This document shows positions 33,293 to 41,934 of a stretch of DNA of 64,000 nt, piece after piece (the first letter of the stretch is position 1; each line of letters begins with the position of its first letter). Position numbers and translations under genes: made by a program. The notes beneath the pieces were generated by a model. The model had not been told where the DNA came from. It did not search any database and saw only the letters and a list, made by a program, of their open reading frames with translations. The stretch comes from Sphingomonas flavalba (GTDB taxonomy: Bacteria; Pseudomonadota; Alphaproteobacteria; Sphingomonadales; Sphingomonadaceae). The stretch is taken from NCBI RefSeq assembly GCF_004796535.1, contig NZ_SPHY01000005.1:48501-112500 (forward strand), written 5' to 3'.

Positions 33293-35799
33293 GCGACCAG
33301 GTTGACCAGCCGGTCGGGCACAACGATCACCTTGCGCGGCGGCTTGCCGTCCAGGATCCGCGCGACATTCTCCGACGCCAGCGCCAGCGCCTCCACCGTC
33401 TCGCGCGGGGCGCCCTTCGCCACCGTCAGCTTGTCGCGCAGCTTGCCGTTGACCTGGATCGCGATCGTCACCTCGTCGTCGACCAGCATCGCCGGGTCGA
33501 CGGCCGGCCAGTCGGCGGCGGCGATCAGCCCCTGCTCGCCCAGCTGCACCCACGCTTCTTCCGCCAGATGCGGCGCCATCGGCGCGACGAGGCGGATCAG
33601 GATGCGGGTCGCGGCGTCACGCCCGGGGCCGGGGGCCGCCTTCTCGATCGCGGTGGTCAGTTCATACAGCTTGGCGACCGCCTTGTTGAACGACAGCGCC
33701 TCGATATCCTCGGCGACGGCGGCGATGATCCGGTGGGTCTTGCGCTCCAGCGCCTCGTCGGCGTCCGCTCCGGGCGCGCCGACGCCGTCGACCAGCCGCC
33801 AGACCCGCTGGATGAACCGCCAGGCCCCTTCGATCCCGGCTTCGGACCAGGGCAGGTCGCGCTCCGGCGGACTGTCGGACAGCATGAACCAGCGCACCGC
33901 ATCTGCGCCGTAACGGTCGAGGATCGGCGCCGGGTCGATGACGTTCTTCTTCGATTTCGACATCTTCTCGACGCGGCCGATCGTCACCGCCTCGCCGGTG
34001 GCGCGTAGCGTCGCGCCCTTGTCGGTGCGCTCGACATCGTCGGGGCCGACCCACTGGCCGGCGGCGGTGCGATAGGTCTCGTGCGTCACCATGCCCTGGG
34101 TGAACAGGCTGGCGAACGGTTCCTCGATCGCCAGCCGGCCGATCCGGTTCAGCGCCCGCGTCCAGAAACGGGCGTAGAGCAGGTGCAGGATCGCATGCTC
34201 GACCCCGCCGATATACTGGCCGACCGGCAACCATTGCTCGGCGACGGCGCGATCGAACGGCTGGTCGTCCGGCTGGCTGGCGAAGCGGATGAAATACCAG
34301 GACGAATCGACGAAGGTATCGAGCGTGTCGGTTTCCCGCCGCGCCGCGCCGCCGCATGTGGGGCAGGCGGCGTGCTTCCACGTCGGGTGGCGGTCCAGCG
34401 GGTTGCCCGGCACGTCGAAGGTCACGTCCTCCGGCAGTTTCACCGGCAGGTCGGCTTTCGGCACCGGCACGACGCCGCACGCCGCGCAATGGATGAACGG
34501 GATCGGCGTGCCCCAGTAACGCTGGCGCGACACGCCCCAGTCGCGCAGCCGCCATACCGTCGCGCCCTTGCCCCAGCCTTCGCCCTCGGCCCGGCCGATC
34601 ACCGCCTTTTTCGCCGCCTCGACCGCCATGCCGTCCAGGAAGCGGGAATTCACCAGGGTGCCGGGGCCGGTATAGGCGGTATAGGCGGCGAAATCGGATG
34701 CCGTCTCGGCGCCCTCGCTGACCACGCGCCGCACCGGCAGCCCGTATTTGCGCGCGAAATCCAGGTCGCGCTGGTCATGCGCCGGCACGCCGAACACCGC
34801 GCCGGTGCCGTAATCCATCAGCACGAAATTCGCGACATGGACCGGCAACGTCCAGTCCGGGTCGAACGGGTGGGTCGCGGTCAGGCCGGTATCATAGCCC
34901 TTCTTCTCTGCTGTCTCGATCTCGGCGGCAGTGGTGCCGCCGGCGCGGCATTCCGCGATGAACGCGGCCAGCGCTGGGTCGTCTTTCGCCAGGCGCGTCG
35001 CCAGCGGATGGTCGGTGGCGACGGCGACGAAGCTGGCGCCGAAGATCGTGTCCGGCCGGGTGGTGAACACCTCGACCGCCTCGCCGTCGGACAGGGCGAA
35101 ACGGAACTGCAGGCCCTGGCTCTTGCCGATCCAGTTCTCCTGCATCAGCCGCACCTTGTCCGGCCACTGATCCAGCGTCTTCAGCCCGGCGAGCAGTTCG
35201 TCGGCGAAGGCGGTGATCTTCAGGAACCACTGGCTGAGTTTGCGCCGCTCGACCAGCGCGCCGGATCGCCAGCCGCGCCCGTCGATCACTTGCTCGTTGG
35301 CGAGCACGGTCATGTCGACCGGGTCCCAGTTGACCGCCGATTCCTTGCGATAGACCAGCCCGGCCTCGTACAGGTCAAGGAACAGCGCCTGTTCCTGCCC
35401 GTAATAGTCCGGCTCGCAGGTCGCCAGCTCGCGGCTCCAGTCGAGCGCGAAGCCCAGCGCCTTCAACTGGGTCCGCATCGCGTCGATATTCGCGCGGGTC
35501 CAGGCGCCGGGGTGGACCTTCTTCTCCATCGCCGCATTCTCGGCCGGCATGCCGAACGCGTCCCAGCCCATCGGATGCAGCACCTCGTGCCCGGTCATCC
35601 GGCGGTAGCGCGCCAGCACGTCGCCCATAGTGTAGTTGCGGACATGGCCCATGTGGATGCGCCCCGACGGGTAGGGGAACATCTCCAGCACATAGCTTTT
35701 GGGCTTGGGCGACCGGTCGTCGGCGCGAAATGCCTGGGCGTCGTCCCACGCCTTTTGCCAGCGCGCGTCGGCGATGCGCGGATTGAAGCGCGAAGCCAT
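33289..35799 (-). CDS. leuS: Leucyl-tRNA synthetase
   Basis: 836 residues, class I synthetase. The HIGH-type motif is HMGH in [15 protein letters not shown] near 45. The CP1 editing domain (about 220-420) contains [12 protein letters not shown], a zinc-like CAAC/CPTC pair is near 440-470, and the KMSKSKKN motif is near 611. The anticodon-binding region ends in DRLVNLVA. Length fits a bacterial LeuRS. First gene of the leuS-lptE-holA-2Fe2S chain; DUF3576 lies just upstream. Confidence 0.97.
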   Translation of the reverse strand: MASRFNPRIADARWQKAWDDAQAFRADDRSPKPKSYVLEMFPYPSGRIHMGHVRNYTMGDVLARYRRMTGHEVLHPMGWDAFGMPAENAAMEKKVHPGAWTRANIDAMRTQLKALGFALDWSRELATCEPDYYGQEQALFLDLYEAGLVYRKESAVNWDPVDMTVLANEQVIDGRGWRSGALVERRKLSQWFLKITAFADELLAGLKTLDQWPDKVRLMQENWIGKSQGLQFRFALSDGEAVEVFTTRPDTIFGASFVAVATDHPLATRLAKDDPALAAFIAECRAGGTTAAEIETAEKKGYDTGLTATHPFDPDWTLPVHVANFVLMDYGTGAVFGVPAHDQRDLDFARKYGLPVRRVVSEGAETASDFAAYTAYTGPGTLVNSRFLDGMAVEAAKKAVIGRAEGEGWGKGATVWRLRDWGVSRQRYWGTPIPFIHCAACGVVPVPKADLPVKLPEDVTFDVPGNPLDRHPTWKHAACPTCGGAARRETDTLDTFVDSSWYFIRFASQPDDQPFDRAVAEQWLPVGQYIGGVEHAILHLLYARFWTRALNRIGRLAIEEPFASLFTQGMVTHETYRTAAGQWVGPDDVERTDKGATLRATGEAVTIGRVEKMSKSKKNVIDPAPILDRYGADAVRWFMLSDSPPERDLPWSEAGIEGAWRFIQRVWRLVDGVGAPGADADEALERKTHRIIAAVAEDIEALSFNKAVAKLYELTTAIEKAAPGPGRDAATRILIRLVAPMAPHLAEEAWVQLGEQGLIAAADWPAVDPAMLVDDEVTIAIQVNGKLRDKLTVAKGAPRETVEALALASENVARILDGKPPRKVIVVPDRLVNLVA

Positions 35800-35814
35800 C
35801 GGCTGCCCTATCCC

Positions 35815-36246
35815 CTAACCCTTGGTGATCGAATTGCGGCGCAGGTCGCGGGCGCGGGTCAGGATGATGTTCTCCAGCTTCTGCACCGTTGCCGCCTGCA
35901 CCGGTGCGTCGAGCCACTGGCCGTTCTGGTTGACCTGGCGCAGCGCCGCCACCTTCAGCGCGTCGGCGCGCAGATCCTGGTCGAGGATCGTCACCGTCAC
36001 CTTCATCCGCTCGTTCGGCGTCTGCGGGTTGGCATACCAGTCGGTGACGATGACGCCGCCATTGGAATCGGTCTGGACCAGCGGCATGAACGACAACGTG
36101 TCGAGCGACGCGCGCCATAGATAGGAATTGACGCCGATCTGGGTGATCTTCGCGGCGGCCAGGTCGGTCTTAGGGCGGTCCTTCTGGCCGCAGGCGGCAA
36201 GGCCGAGCGCAAGCATCAGGACCAGGGGACGAATGGGAACGGCCAT
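35815..36246 (-). CDS. DUF3576 lipoprotein
   Basis: 143 residues. Lipobox LAACG (Cys near 19), then QIGVNSYLWRASLDTLSFMPLVQTDSNGGVIVTDWY, characteristic of alphaproteobacterial DUF3576 proteins found next to leuS. Function unknown; probably an envelope lipoprotein. The start ATG at 36246 opens directly onto the signal peptide. The gene ends 15 bases before leuS and is probably in the same operon. Confidence 0.88.
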   Translation of the reverse strand: MAVPIRPLVLMLALGLAACGQKDRPKTDLAAAKITQIGVNSYLWRASLDTLSFMPLVQTDSNGGVIVTDWYANPQTPNERMKVTVTILDQDLRADALKVAALRQVNQNGQWLDAPVQAATVQKLENIILTRARDLRRNSITKG

Positions 36247-36447
36247 CTCACTTCCTCGAAATACGCCGGAATGCGGTCGAAGGCCGCTTATAGGCCCTCG
36301 CGCCGTCCCCGCAAGGCGCCGGAAACGCCGTCGCGAACCATGATTGTGGATGTTGTGCAACATTGTGCTGAAAAGCGATTCAGGACATGGCGGGCCGTTC
36401 TCGAATCATGCTAGACGGCAGGCCGAGCTTTAGGTTGGGGATTCGCG

Positions 36448-37173
36448 ATGCGCGGATTGCGGGGGATTGCAGGGATGACGGGGGTGGCGATTGCCGTCCT
36501 CGGCTTTGCCCTGTCTCCCGTATTCGGCGCTCGCGCGGACGATCTGGTCGGCAAGCTGGGAGTCGGCACCGCGCTGACCAATGGCGGCTTGGGCACCTTC
36601 ACCCCGGCCGGCGCCGATCCGCGCATGGCGGCCAGCCTGGCCCGCGCCGGCCTGCCCGGCGGTTCCGGCTTCCGCTTCACCCCGTCGGCGGCGGCGCTCA
36701 ACGGCAAGCGGTCGGTCACGGTCGCGGTCCGCGCCCTGTCCACCGGCAGCCGCGCCCAGGCGGAACGGATGGCCGGTCAGGCGCCCGTTACGTCCGGCCT
36801 GTCCCCGATCGCCTATAACCTCGGCGTCTCGGTCGGCTGGAAGCGCTTCGCGCTGTCCGGCGACGTCACCAAGGTCGACCTCGGCATGCTGCCGGGCAGC
36901 CGGCAGAAGGTCGACGTCGGCGTCAGCTACAACGCGCCGCGGTTCAGCACCCGGCTCCAGGTCGGCAAGGACAGCCCGATCGGCAACCAGCCCCGGCTGG
37001 TCGCGGATGACGAGCGCGTCTCCGTCGATCTCGCCAGTTCCTATTCGCTGACCCGCAACATCGACGTCACCGCCGGCCTGCGCTACCAGAGCCAGCGGGA
37101 CCGGCTGCAGCCGAGCAGCGACGCCCGCCGCGACAGCCAGGCCGTCTATATCGGCACCGCCTTCAAGTTCTAA
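36448..37173 (+). CDS. Exported beta-rich envelope protein, unknown function
   Basis: 241 residues. Signal peptide (about 1-31, ending ARADD), and a mature part of alternating strands ending in Phe (IGTAFKF), the pattern of small outer-membrane barrels. Internal segments such as ITSGLSPIAYNLGVSVGWKR-like and VDVGVSYNAPRFSTRLQVG suggest eight or so strands. No family name is recognised. It stands alone, between divergent DUF3576 and convergent metE. Confidence 0.65.
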   Translation: MRGLRGIAGMTGVAIAVLGFALSPVFGARADDLVGKLGVGTALTNGGLGTFTPAGADPRMAASLARAGLPGGSGFRFTPSAAALNGKRSVTVAVRALSTGSRAQAERMAGQAPVTSGLSPIAYNLGVSVGWKRFALSGDVTKVDLGMLPGSRQKVDVGVSYNAPRFSTRLQVGKDSPIGNQPRLVADDERVSVDLASSYSLTRNIDVTAGLRYQSQRDRLQPSSDARRDSQAVYIGTAFKF

Positions 37174-37218
37174 AGCGTCGTTGCGGCGGACCAGTGCAGC
37201 GATGGCTCCGTTTAGCGC

Positions 37219-37258
37219 GGGGCCTCCCGACCGGTTGCCTGACCGGTCGAAAGGCCCC
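37219..37258. terminator. Hairpin between convergent genes
   Basis: GGGGCCT (37219-37225) pairs with AGGCCCC (37252-37258), and inside it GACCGGT pairs with ACCGGTC, giving a two-part GC stem with a TGCCTG loop. There is no U-run, so it may be a weak or Rho-assisted end point for both the upstream barrel gene and metE (whose stop is 12 bases on). Confidence 0.5.
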
Positions 37259-37269
37259 GCGCCGACAGC

Positions 37270-39594
37270 TCAGGCCAGCGCCGCGCGCGCTCGCCGTGCG
37301 GCGTCGACCATGTTGACCAGCGCCGGCTTCACATCCTCCCATTTGCGAGTTTTCAGGCCGCAATCGGGGTTGACCCACAGCTGCCCGGCCGACAGCCGTT
37401 CACCGGCCTTCAGCAGCAGTTCCTCCATCTCCCGCGTCGTCGGGATGCGGGGGCTGTGGATGTCGTAGACCCCCGGCCCGATCTCGTTCGGGTATTTATA
37501 GGTCACGAACGCATCGAGCAGTTCCATCTTGGACCGCGACGTCTCGATCGAAATCACATCGGCATCCATGGCGCCGATGGATTCGATGATGTCGTTGAAC
37601 TCGGAATAGCACATATGGGTGTGGATCTGGGTATCCGGCCGCACCCCGGACGCGGCGATGCGGAAGCTTTCGACGGCCCAGTCCAGATAATATTGCCAGT
37701 CGGCGCGGCGCAGCGGCAACCCTTCGCGCAGGGCCGCCTCGTCGATCTGGATGATCTTGGCGCCGGCTGCCTCCAGGTTTGTCACCTCGTCGCGGATCGC
37801 CAGCGCAATCTGGCGGCAGGTATCGGCGCGCGGCTGATCGTCGCGGACGAACGACCATTGCAGGATCGTCACCGGCCCGGTCAGCATGCCCTTGACCGGC
37901 TTGTCGGTCAGGCCCTGGGCGTAACGCCACCAGGCGACGGTCATCGGCGCGGGCCGCGACACATCGCCGTAGATGATCGGCGGCCGCACGCAGCGCGAGC
38001 CATAGCTCTGCACCCACGCCGCGCGGGTGAAGGCGAAACCGGCAAGCTGCTCGCCGAAATACTGGACCATGTCGTTACGCTCGAATTCGCCATGGACCAG
38101 CACGTCGATGCCGATCTCCTCCTGCCAGCGGATCGCGCGCTCGGTTTCCTCGCGCAGGAACTGGTCGTAGCCGGCCTGGTCCAGCGCGCCCTTGCCATGG
38201 GCGGCGCGGGCCTTGCGGACTTCGGCGGTCTGCGGGAAGGAGCCGATCGTCGTCGTCGGCAGCGGCGGCAGGTTCAGCACCGCCTGCTGCGCGCTGATCC
38301 GCTCGGCGAACGGTGTCTCCCGCCGCGCCCAGCCGGCATCGACCTGCGCCAGGCGGCTGCGTACCGCCGGGTTGTTGACCAGCGGCGACGCGCGCCGGTC
38401 GGCAATGGCATAGGCATTGGCGACCAGTGCGTCGGCGACCGCCGCCCGCCCGGCGTTCAGCGCCTTGCCGAGCAGCGCCAGCTCCTCCAGCTTCTGCGCG
38501 CCGAACGCCAGCCAGTTCGCGACCTGCGTATCCAGCTTCGTCTCCAGCGCCAGGTCGATCGGCGTGTGGAGCAGCGAGCAGGACGGGGCGATCTGCAGCT
38601 TCTGGAACTGCCCGGCCACCGGTTCCAGCCGGTCGAGCAGCGCACCGAGATCGGCCTTCCACACATTGCGCCCGTCGACGACGCCCAGCGACAACAGCAG
38701 GTCCGGTCGCGCGCCGTCGACGACGGCGTCCAGCTGTTCCGGCGCGCGGACCAGGTCGACATGCAGCCCGGCGACCGGCAGGGCCAGCGCAGTGTCGAGA
38801 TTGTCGCCCAGCGCGCCGAAATACGTGGCGAGCATCAGCTTCAGCCCGCCGACGGTATCGGCGAAGTGGCGATAGGCGGTGGCGAAGGCGTCCCGCGCCC
38901 GCGCGCCGAGGTCGAGGACCAGCGCCGGCTCGTCGATCTGCACCCAATCGGCGCCGGCGTCGCGCAGCCGGCCGAGCAACTCGCTATAGACCGGCAGCAG
39001 CGCCGGCAGCAGGGTCAGCGGATCGAACGCGGCGTCCTTGGCCTTGGCGAGCAGCAGCCAGGTTACCGGGCCAAGGATCACCGGCCGGGTGTGATAACCA
39101 AGCGCCTTGGCTTCCTTGAACTGGTCGATCGCCTTGGTGGAGGTCAGCGCAAAGCTCTGGTTCGCGGTCACTTCCGGGACCATGTAGTGATAATTGGTGT
39201 CGAACCACTTGGTCATTTCCTGCGCCGGCACATCGGCATGGGCGCCGTGGCCATGGCTGCAGCCTTCCTCGCCGACACCGGTCTGGGTGCCGCGCGCCAT
39301 CGCGAAATAGACGGCGAGCGAATCGGCGGTGCCCAGCGACCGGTAGATCGCCGGAATGGCGCCGACCGCGACACTGGTGTCGAGCACCTGATCGTACAGC
39401 GAGAAATCATTGCTGGGGATCACGTCGACGCCCAGCGCCTTCTGCCGCGCCCAGGTGGCGGCGCGCAGCGCGGCGGCGGTTTCCAGCAGTTCGGCCTCGC
39501 TGGTCTTTCCGGACCAGAAGGCCTCGAGCGCGGTCTTCAGTTCGCGGCGCGGGCCGATGCGCGGGAAACCCAGATTGGCGACGATGACGGGCAT
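37270..39594 (-). CDS. metE: Cobalamin-independent methionine synthase
   Basis: 774 residues; transfers the methyl group of methyltetrahydropteroyltri-glutamate to homocysteine with no B12 requirement. It starts [20 protein letters not shown]. Zinc ligands lie in HTHMCYSEF near 658 and WVNPDCGLK near 744; the homocysteine/folate-binding sequences [15 protein letters not shown] near 500 and [13 protein letters not shown] near 580 are intact. The ATG at 39594 has GGAGGAGAT upstream. A longer in-frame reading (to 39762) extends into the leader without a conserved start and is not used. It is under a cobalamin riboswitch 257 bases upstream. Confidence 0.96.
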   Translation of the reverse strand: MPVIVANLGFPRIGPRRELKTALEAFWSGKTSEAELLETAAALRAATWARQKALGVDVIPSNDFSLYDQVLDTSVAVGAIPAIYRSLGTADSLAVYFAMARGTQTGVGEEGCSHGHGAHADVPAQEMTKWFDTNYHYMVPEVTANQSFALTSTKAIDQFKEAKALGYHTRPVILGPVTWLLLAKAKDAAFDPLTLLPALLPVYSELLGRLRDAGADWVQIDEPALVLDLGARARDAFATAYRHFADTVGGLKLMLATYFGALGDNLDTALALPVAGLHVDLVRAPEQLDAVVDGARPDLLLSLGVVDGRNVWKADLGALLDRLEPVAGQFQKLQIAPSCSLLHTPIDLALETKLDTQVANWLAFGAQKLEELALLGKALNAGRAAVADALVANAYAIADRRASPLVNNPAVRSRLAQVDAGWARRETPFAERISAQQAVLNLPPLPTTTIGSFPQTAEVRKARAAHGKGALDQAGYDQFLREETERAIRWQEEIGIDVLVHGEFERNDMVQYFGEQLAGFAFTRAAWVQSYGSRCVRPPIIYGDVSRPAPMTVAWWRYAQGLTDKPVKGMLTGPVTILQWSFVRDDQPRADTCRQIALAIRDEVTNLEAAGAKIIQIDEAALREGLPLRRADWQYYLDWAVESFRIAASGVRPDTQIHTHMCYSEFNDIIESIGAMDADVISIETSRSKMELLDAFVTYKYPNEIGPGVYDIHSPRIPTTREMEELLLKAGERLSAGQLWVNPDCGLKTRKWEDVKPALVNMVDAARRARAALA

Positions 39595-39851
39595 GGGAAA
39601 TCTCCTCCGGGCAGGCAGGGGCGCCCGCCGGTTGTGGGGGGAATGAACGGGGTGTCGATTGCGCGGGTCGGCGCGGCCGGTCAGCCGGGCGCGATCGCGC
39701 GGTACGGGCCGGGCGGGGGCCGGATCGATCGGGTGAAGGGCGACGAAAACCGCATGGCACACCCCTGCATGGCGGGCGGGCTGCGGGATGGACGCGCGGA
39801 TGCTCTCGCGCGATCCACCGGGGCACCCCGCCCGAGGACGTTATCGCGACG

Positions 39852-40040
39852 AGGCAGGTCTCCTGGCTCGCGGGTCATAACCCAGGTCCCGGCCTTCCCG
39901 GTGCCGGTCGGCACCAGTGACCCCGATCGGACCTGCGCTCGCCGCTTACAGTTGCGGGGGCAGCGCCGGACTCCACCCTTGCGGGTGCCACCGGCTTCCC
40001 GTCTTAGCTCCACGCCGCGAGCAGCGCGGAGAACCTCGAC
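39852..40040 (-). ncRNA. Cobalamin (AdoCbl) riboswitch upstream of metE
   Basis: On the minus strand the RNA contains the diagnostic segments in order: CCGGTGGCACCCGCAAGGGT, a CTGCCCCCGCAACTGTAAGC core (the most conserved part, including the B12-specific GCAACUGUAAGC), GTCACTGGTGCC, CCGGGAAGGCC, and the closing GCCAGGAGACCTGCC. This is the class of adenosylcobalamin riboswitch that turns off B12-independent metE when cobalamin is present. The expression platform is not resolved, but the 257-base leader to metE leaves room for a terminator or sequestering stem. Confidence 0.95.
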
Positions 40041-40046
40041 CACCTC

Positions 40047-40075
40047 CTTAAAGCCGAACGCGGCGGTCATGTCAA
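40047..40075 (-). promoter_or_regulatory. Housekeeping-type promoter for metE
   Basis: On the minus strand a perfect -35 hexamer TTGACA (40075-40070) and TTTAAG as -10 (40052-40047) are 17 bases apart, placing transcription start near 40040, directly at the 5' end of the riboswitch. The palindrome at 40081-40100 ends five bases upstream of the -35. Confidence 0.7.
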
Positions 40076-40080
40076 TTCAC

Positions 40081-40100
40081 ATATAAAGAATTCTTTATAT
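40081..40100. promoter_or_regulatory. Perfect 20-base palindrome, likely operator
   Basis: ATATAAAGAATTCTTTATAT reads identically on both strands. It is A/T-rich in an otherwise GC-rich window and sits just upstream of the metE -35 box. The size and shape fit a dimeric winged-helix regulator site, for example the ArsR-type SahR/SamR methionine regulators of proteobacteria; the assignment to a particular regulator is inference. It lies between divergent metE and the sigma-factor gene. Confidence 0.6.
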
Positions 40101-40244
40101 ATCTATTTCAGAAGATGCATATGCCGACAAACGGGCGCTTGCGGTCGCGCTGGCCCGAGGCGTCGGCGATGCCCGTCCCGGTCTGGGGCGGACTTTTTCG
40201 ACGTGGACCGGAGATTCTGCTTTAGACGGCGTTTGACGCTGGGA

Positions 40245-40276
40245 AGCGTTACGGCTTTTCGCGTGTCGATTGTCAA
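40245..40276 (+). promoter_or_regulatory. Predicted ECF-sigma promoter for sigma/anti-sigma genes
   Basis: This 32-base segment (AGCGTTACGG, TTT, then GTCG-n-TTGTC) is the same as 41858-41889 at 24 of 32 positions with no gap, including the first ten bases. The two conserved blocks start 17 bases apart, the usual -35/-10 spacing of an ECF promoter. It begins 75 bases before the sigma-gene start. The 217-base stretch between the palindrome at 40100 and the sigma start holds nothing else convincing. Confidence 0.65.
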
Positions 40277-40319
40277 AGCTACAATAGGACCATGAGAGAC
40301 AAGGTGGCGATGGCCGACC

Positions 40320-40943
40320 ATGCCTGACGATCGTGAACTCAAACGGTGGTTCTGCCAGGATGTTCTCCCCCTTGAGGCCTCTTTGACACGTTACATTCGC
40401 CGAAATTGTTCCGACTCCGATCTCGTCGCCGACCTGCGCCAGGATGTTTATGCGGCGGCGATCGAGAGCGCACGGCGGGAGCTGCCGGGGAACAGCGCCG
40501 GCTATCTTTACGCCATCGCCCGAAACCTGCTGATAAACCGGGCCAAACGCTCGAAGCTGGTTTCCTTCGAACTCGTCGCGAACCTGGAAGATGACGTATC
40601 GGGCGAGGAGATGTTCCATACCGAGCGCCAGTTTGAGGCACGGGACGATCTGCGCCGGACGCAGGAAGGGCTCAACCGGCTCCCGCCCCGCTGCCGTGCG
40701 GTGGTGACGCTTCGGAAGATCGAAGGCTATTCCACGCGGGAGACGGCGGATCGGCTCGGTGTCGGGGTCGATACGGTCGAGCGGCAACTGACGCTCGGGA
40801 TGCGGGCGCTGGTGGATTTTTTGCTTGGAGGCACGGGCAAGATTGTCAGGAATGGTGGACCGAGCGGACGCGGAGTGAAGGTCGATGAGCGCGCAAAACA
40901 TGATCGAAGCGCAGGCGGCAAGCTGGCTCGCGAAGCGCGATGA
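40320..40943 (+). CDS. FecI-like ECF sigma factor
   Basis: 207 residues. Sigma region 2 (about 18-85; LTRYIRRNCSDSDLVADLRQDVY and the DNA-melting area), and region 4 (about 115-165) with a helix-turn-helix, LRKIEGYSTRETADRLGVGVDTVERQL. A 40-residue basic tail extends beyond region 4. The sigma would be held by the FecR-like protein encoded next and released when the TonB receptor signals. It overlaps fecR by 59 bases, so the tail is read over its partner's start. No Shine-Dalgarno of good strength precedes 40320. Confidence 0.9.
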   Translation: MPDDRELKRWFCQDVLPLEASLTRYIRRNCSDSDLVADLRQDVYAAAIESARRELPGNSAGYLYAIARNLLINRAKRSKLVSFELVANLEDDVSGEEMFHTERQFEARDDLRRTQEGLNRLPPRCRAVVTLRKIEGYSTRETADRLGVGVDTVERQLTLGMRALVDFLLGGTGKIVRNGGPSGRGVKVDERAKHDRSAGGKLAREAR

Positions 40944-41859
40944 GCCCGGCTGGTCGGCCGAGGAGCAACAGGCGCTCGATAGTTGGCTGGAGGCCTCGGC
41001 AGCGCATCAGGCCGCTTATTGGCGGCTCGAGCATGGCTGGAACCGCATTGGCGCGGCAGCCGCACCCGCTCAGGATCTCGACTGGTATGAGGATGAGGCT
41101 CCGACGCCCCGGCGCCGCTGGCTGGCGATGGCGCTGGCGGCCTCGCTCGTCGCCATGGTCGGCGCCTATACCCAGATCGATTGGAGCGGCGCGGACAGCC
41201 GGCCGTTAGTCGCGGAACAGCGCTTCGACACGGCACGGGGCGAGCGGAAGCTCGCGGCGCTTGCGGACGGAAGCCGGATCGAGCTCAATACCGGGTCCAC
41301 GCTGCGCGCCGCGATCGGCGCCGGGGCGCGGGAGGTGTGGCTAGACAGGGGCGAGGCTTATTTCAGCATCGCGAAACGTGACGGCCAGCGCTTTATCGTC
41401 CACGCGGGCGACCGGACGATCACTGTCCTGGGGACCAAATTCAACGTCCGCCGCGAAGGCGGCAAGCTGGTGCTGTCGGTGATCGAGGGCCGGGTATCTC
41501 TTGCGGATGCCAACACCGGGTCGACCGGCCGCGCGGTGGTGGTCACCGGTGGCGACAGGGCAGTTGCGGACGGCGCATCGACGGTTGTGACGGCGGACCT
41601 GGGGGACAGGATCGCCCAGGCCGCCTCGTGGCGCGACGGTGTCCTCACTTTCGACCAGTCGACGCTCGCCGAGGCGGCGGCCGAGTTCAATCGCTACAAT
41701 GAAAAGTCGATCATGGTAGCCGATGCCGACGCCGCCGAAATCCGTATCGGCGGCACGTTCAAATGGAACAATATCGATGCTTTCGCGCGGCTTATGCGCG
41801 AGGCTTATGGCCTTCGCGTGCAGGAGGATGGCGCCACCATAAAAATCTCGAGCCGCTAG
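40885..41859 (+). CDS. FecR-family anti-sigma/signal-transducing membrane protein
   Basis: 324 residues. DUF4880-type N-terminal domain (about 5-50, AASWLAKRDEPGWSAEEQQALDSWL), one membrane span (about 73-93, WLAMALAASLVAMVGAYTQ), FecR periplasmic domain (105-200; FDTARGERKLAALADGSRIE and VLGTKFNVRREGGKL), and a STN-like DUF4974 C terminus (about 250-324). Topology places the N terminus in the cytoplasm on the sigma factor and the C terminus in the periplasm for contact with the TonB receptor's STN domain. ATG at 40885 follows GGAGTGAAGGTCG. Confidence 0.92.
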   Translation: MSAQNMIEAQAASWLAKRDEPGWSAEEQQALDSWLEASAAHQAAYWRLEHGWNRIGAAAAPAQDLDWYEDEAPTPRRRWLAMALAASLVAMVGAYTQIDWSGADSRPLVAEQRFDTARGERKLAALADGSRIELNTGSTLRAAIGAGAREVWLDRGEAYFSIAKRDGQRFIVHAGDRTITVLGTKFNVRREGGKLVLSVIEGRVSLADANTGSTGRAVVVTGGDRAVADGASTVVTADLGDRIAQAASWRDGVLTFDQSTLAEAAAEFNRYNEKSIMVADADAAEIRIGGTFKWNNIDAFARLMREAYGLRVQEDGATIKISSR

Positions 41860-41889
41860 CGTTACGGGTTTCGGGCGGTCGCTTGTCCA
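41858..41889 (+). promoter_or_regulatory. Predicted ECF-sigma promoter for the TonB receptor operon
   Basis: Second copy of the bipartite motif found at 40245-40276 (24/32 identities). It starts at the last bases of the fecR stop codon, 77 bases before the receptor start, compared with 75 at the first copy. The gap between the receptor and amidohydrolase genes (61 bases) has no third copy, so receptor, amidohydrolase and MFS carrier are probably one transcript. Confidence 0.65.
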
Positions 41890-41934
41890 GCTTTTTGAAC
41901 GCGGCAAAATCGCTGCGACGGGAGGAAGGACATT

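Noticed and set aside
34081..36120. A 679-codon plus-strand open frame opposite leuS
   Set aside because: Shadow of leuS, which has complete synthetase motifs.
39595..39762. N-terminally extended metE
   Set aside because: The extra 56 codons are Pro/Arg-rich, start with GTG, lack a Shine-Dalgarno, and the conserved N terminus and GGAGGAG site fit the ATG at 39594.
39681..39770. 29-codon leader peptide gene before metE
   Set aside because: No Shine-Dalgarno or recognised sequence; kept only as a low-interest observation.
37456..40086. An 876-codon plus-strand open frame opposite metE and its leader
   Set aside because: It runs through the metE reading and the cobalamin riboswitch on the other strand and has the composition of an antisense shadow.
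40280..40285. TACAAT as a housekeeping -10 box for the sigma gene
   Set aside because: No matching -35 box at 16-18 bases; the duplicated ECF-type motif just upstream explains the region better.
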